Shown piece after piece: positions 63,301-64,000 of a DNA stretch of 64,000 nucleotides (within the stretch, counting starts at the first letter, position 1; the number at the start of each line of letters is the position of its first letter). The position numbers and the translations under genes were made by a program. The notes beneath the pieces are model-generated. The model saw only the letters and a program-made list of their open reading frames with translations. It did not search any database and was not told the origin of the DNA. The stretch lies in contig NZ_SACK01000002.1 of NCBI RefSeq assembly GCF_004005815.1, forward strand, positions 682,001 through 746,000. Reading direction: 5' to 3'. The DNA is from Mucilaginibacter limnophilus. GTDB taxonomy: Bacteria > Bacteroidota > Bacteroidia > Sphingobacteriales > Sphingobacteriaceae.

Positions 63301-63656
63301 ATAAGAAATACAAGTTCTTTGGTATGGTTGGTATGCCTAATATTCTCATCTTCCAGATTATCCTTCCATTATTTTCACCCATTGCCGACTTGATGATGAT
63401 CATCAGTTTATTCGGCCCGCACCCCGAGAGGCTGCTGAACTATTATCTTGTGTTCCTGCTGGTTGATTTTATTGTTTCTATGATCGCCTTCCGCATGGAA
63501 AAAGAGGATTATCGCAAGCTGGTGTACATCATTCCACAGCGTTTTATATGGCGTCAGCTCATGTATTTCGTGCTGTTTAAGTCGATACGCAAGGCGTTGA
63601 AAGGCGAGCTAAGCAGTTGGGGAACGCTGAAACGCACCGGGAATGTGAAGTTGTAG
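60312..63656 (+). CDS. GH18-like / NodB deacetylase / GT2 fusion protein
   Basis: 1114 aa. N-terminal membrane helix (about 22-42); a GH18-like domain (about 95-410) whose catalytic strand reads GINLDMYEL (N214-L220), with Tyr218 where the family has Glu; a NodB polysaccharide deacetylase (about 485-690) with TFDDGPD (D493/D494), HTYLH (H544, H548) and RPPF (R582); a membrane helix near 715-740; then a processive GT2 (763-) with VSIIVPAYNEE, DAD (848-850), EDCD (939-942) and QRFRW (976-980), and C-terminal membrane helices. The layout suggests synthesis and de-N-acetylation of an exported poly-N-acetylhexosamine, comparable to PgaB plus PgaC in one chain. Confidence 0.92.
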   Translation: MSGKQVFQADTPNRWKRFKWFSRIFFLILISGLIAAAVTVTDNRYPVLPNLNPSPKKLTKEQLEQLKRSTKFRDFKIQKVQIQKLQEARRQQMLKHAVGKRGINAAFYRAWEPQAYTSLADNYQKLDMIVCEGFFIKPGSYTVNTAIDTGIINLNKKYKKQVIVSLSNYVNYNNVSGGFDTETTRKIIASAELRKGFINSIVIQLKKYRFNGINLDMYELDHNDPNFIAFQKELYATLHANKLLATHNVIADDEQYNVEQLQKYNDYLFLMAIDQHNQSSNEGDVSHQDWVEIILDNVCSKVPSEKVILVVAGGGYDWPKNSVGVPVGYQQAISVAKENNSKIIFDPASANLHYRYTGTDSLEHNVYFADAATNFNLMRMADDWGTAGVAVWRLGFEDPRIWTFIHHNLTIDSLKENGFDTKKMATVGLNNKIDYIGDGEVLDLITRPHPGKITIKLDTSDYSIIDQNYVELPTKYVIRRYGYAPKKVVLTFDDGPDPNYTPRILDILKEENVPATFFVVGSMVEKNIPILKRIYDEGYEIGNHTYLHPDISQVSLQRVNLELNATRKLIESITGRSTILFRPPFNADAEPQTIAEVIPVEESRKQSYINIGESIDPWDWQPGVTADSIYERTIRLADKGSMILLHDAGGDTREPTVQALPRIIKELKRRGYKFTTIADVLGKSKDELMPVVKDDVNSGLTGGLYDAVVTGYFYFNWFLFYVFLTAIFLALARIVLIGLLAIRQFIENKDRQEAIKLEELPHVSIIVPAYNEEVTAVKTINSLLQLDYPDFDIIFVDDGSKDKTFEVVKAAYGEHPLVKIFTKPNGGKASALNYGINHTESEFVVCIDADTQLKNDAIYHLMTCFTDEEIGAVAGTVKVGNEINFITRWQSIEYITAQNMDRRAFDLINSITVVPGAIGAFRKSAINAAGGFTYDTLAEDCDLTMRILKQGYVVRNCGDAIAYTEAPETVNALLKQRFRWSFGVIQSFWKNKDALFNKKYKFFGMVGMPNILIFQIILPLFSPIADLMMIISLFGPHPERLLNYYLVFLLVDFIVSMIAFRMEKEDYRKLVYIIPQRFIWRQLMYFVLFKSIRKALKGELSSWGTLKRTGNVKL

Positions 63657-63715
63657 AAGATATAGTATCAGTCCAGAGACAATGAAAATCTTTTGAAAGT
63701 GGTGAATACACGTCT

Positions 63716-63805
63716 CAGAAGATTCTCCCTACGGTCGAAATGACATGTTATAAATAAATAAACAATTTGTCATTCCGACGAGGAACGAGGAGAAATCTTC
63801 TAAGA
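63716..63805. repeat. Intergenic inverted repeat, GTCATTCCGACG type
   Basis: Left arm AGAAGATTCTCCCTACGGTC then GAAATGACA; right arm TGTCATTCCGACGAGGAACG then AGGAGAAATCTTCT. Same family architecture as the copies at 13636 and 19401 (AGAAGATT/GATCTTCT ends). It lies between the converging fusion-protein gene and the gene at the right edge. Confidence 0.85.
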
Positions 63806-63824
63806 GCGACAGATGATCAATAAA

Positions 63825-64000
63825 TTACTTCACCGCCTTCAACACTATATATGGCGAAAGCGCCTTGCTTTCAACCGGAACTATTTTAGTGAGCACTTTG
63901 CCGCCCAGCCATACAGCTTTTAGGAATGCCTTAGTTAAGCCGCTTTTTTGAGCTTTGTTTTCCAGCCAGATGGAAAACCTGCCCGAGTAATAACATTCCA
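63825..64000 (-). CDS. 3' end of an unidentified gene, cut by window edge
   Basis: The frame ending in TAA (63825-63827, minus) is open to the right edge and reads ECYYSGRFSIWLENKAQ, then KAVWLGGKVLTKIVPVES and a C-terminal YIVLKAVK. The residue mix and codon use look coding, and the other two minus frames hit stops within about 70 bases. About 58 residues are visible, too few for a family call. Confidence 0.65.
   Translation of the reverse strand, partial: ECYYSGRFSIWLENKAQKSGLTKAFLKAVWLGGKVLTKIVPVESKALSPYIVLKAVK

Noticed and set aside
1..64000. tRNA or rRNA genes
   Set aside because: No cloverleaf with a TTCGAnTC-type T arm and matching acceptor stem, and no rRNA signature, was recognised in any intergenic region; a tRNA-finding program should confirm this.

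Overview
The window is a 64-kb chromosomal stretch from a Bacteroidota bacterium, most likely of the order Sphingobacteriales (Mucilaginibacter/Pedobacter-like; the genus is inference). The signs are: -7 promoter elements of the form TAnnTTTG before many genes; a TonB/ExbB/ExbD/ExbD set; type IX secretion and gliding proteins (GldJ, PorV); a bacterial SUI1/eIF1-like protein; OmpA with thrombospondin type-3 repeats; a short NuoG; and intergenic repeats containing GTCATTGCGAGGAACGAAGC. I see no rRNA, tRNA, CRISPR array, transposase or phage gene.

Layout. 1-3563 holds surface-glycan glycosyltransferases (GT2 cut by the left edge, GT4, GT9, GT2). 3634-5834 holds meaB and a convergent Xaa-Pro aminopeptidase. 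5985-13549 holds ompA, a 47-codon membrane ORF coupled to ridA, an unknown exported protein, recG, an M28 peptidase and an MFS exporter. 13746-15658 is a small ABC-2 exporter operon. 15900-19393 holds a LytS-type kinase and a LytTR regulator, separated by a GT14 enzyme and a Gly/Thr/Asn repeat protein. 19502-24256 holds plsC, an unknown membrane protein, a Nudix hydrolase, metK behind what reads as a SAM-II riboswitch, a lipid kinase, and a SUI1 gene preceded by a short tandem array.

24701-30484 is exbB-exbD-exbD-tonB followed by a small membrane protein, a PstS-like lipoprotein and a TPR protein. 30559-44296 is the complete 14-gene nuoA-N operon for respiratory complex I, broken at three junctions by composite intergenic repeats. 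44353-48807 is a same-strand series: DedA, inorganic pyrophosphatase, CorC-like, RsmE, DUF4159 and a biotin carrier protein. 48982-52471 holds gldJ, porV and ispF. 52468-56921 is a second glycan cluster (two glycosyltransferases, a flippase, a methyltransferase). 57025-63656 holds a LamG lipoprotein, typA, a 52-aa Cys-rich membrane protein and a 1114-aa fusion of GH18-like, NodB deacetylase and GT2 modules. A gene end runs off the right edge.

Functional links. Complex I and a secondary PMF consumer (the Ton system) lie next to each other. Glycan genes recur in at least four places, consistent with a gliding or T9SS-equipped organism with a large exopolysaccharide repertoire. The parts most worth following up are regulatory rather than a new gene system: the SAM-II element, repeat blocks that appear to supply the ribosome-binding sequence of nuoG and nuoL, a terminator-like hairpin inside a small ORF after tonB, a GC-rich hairpin between exbB and exbD, and the deacetylase/glycosyltransferase fusion with an altered GH18 motif. 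I did not find a clearly unprecedented multi-gene system. All calls come from reading the sequence; no database search was run.
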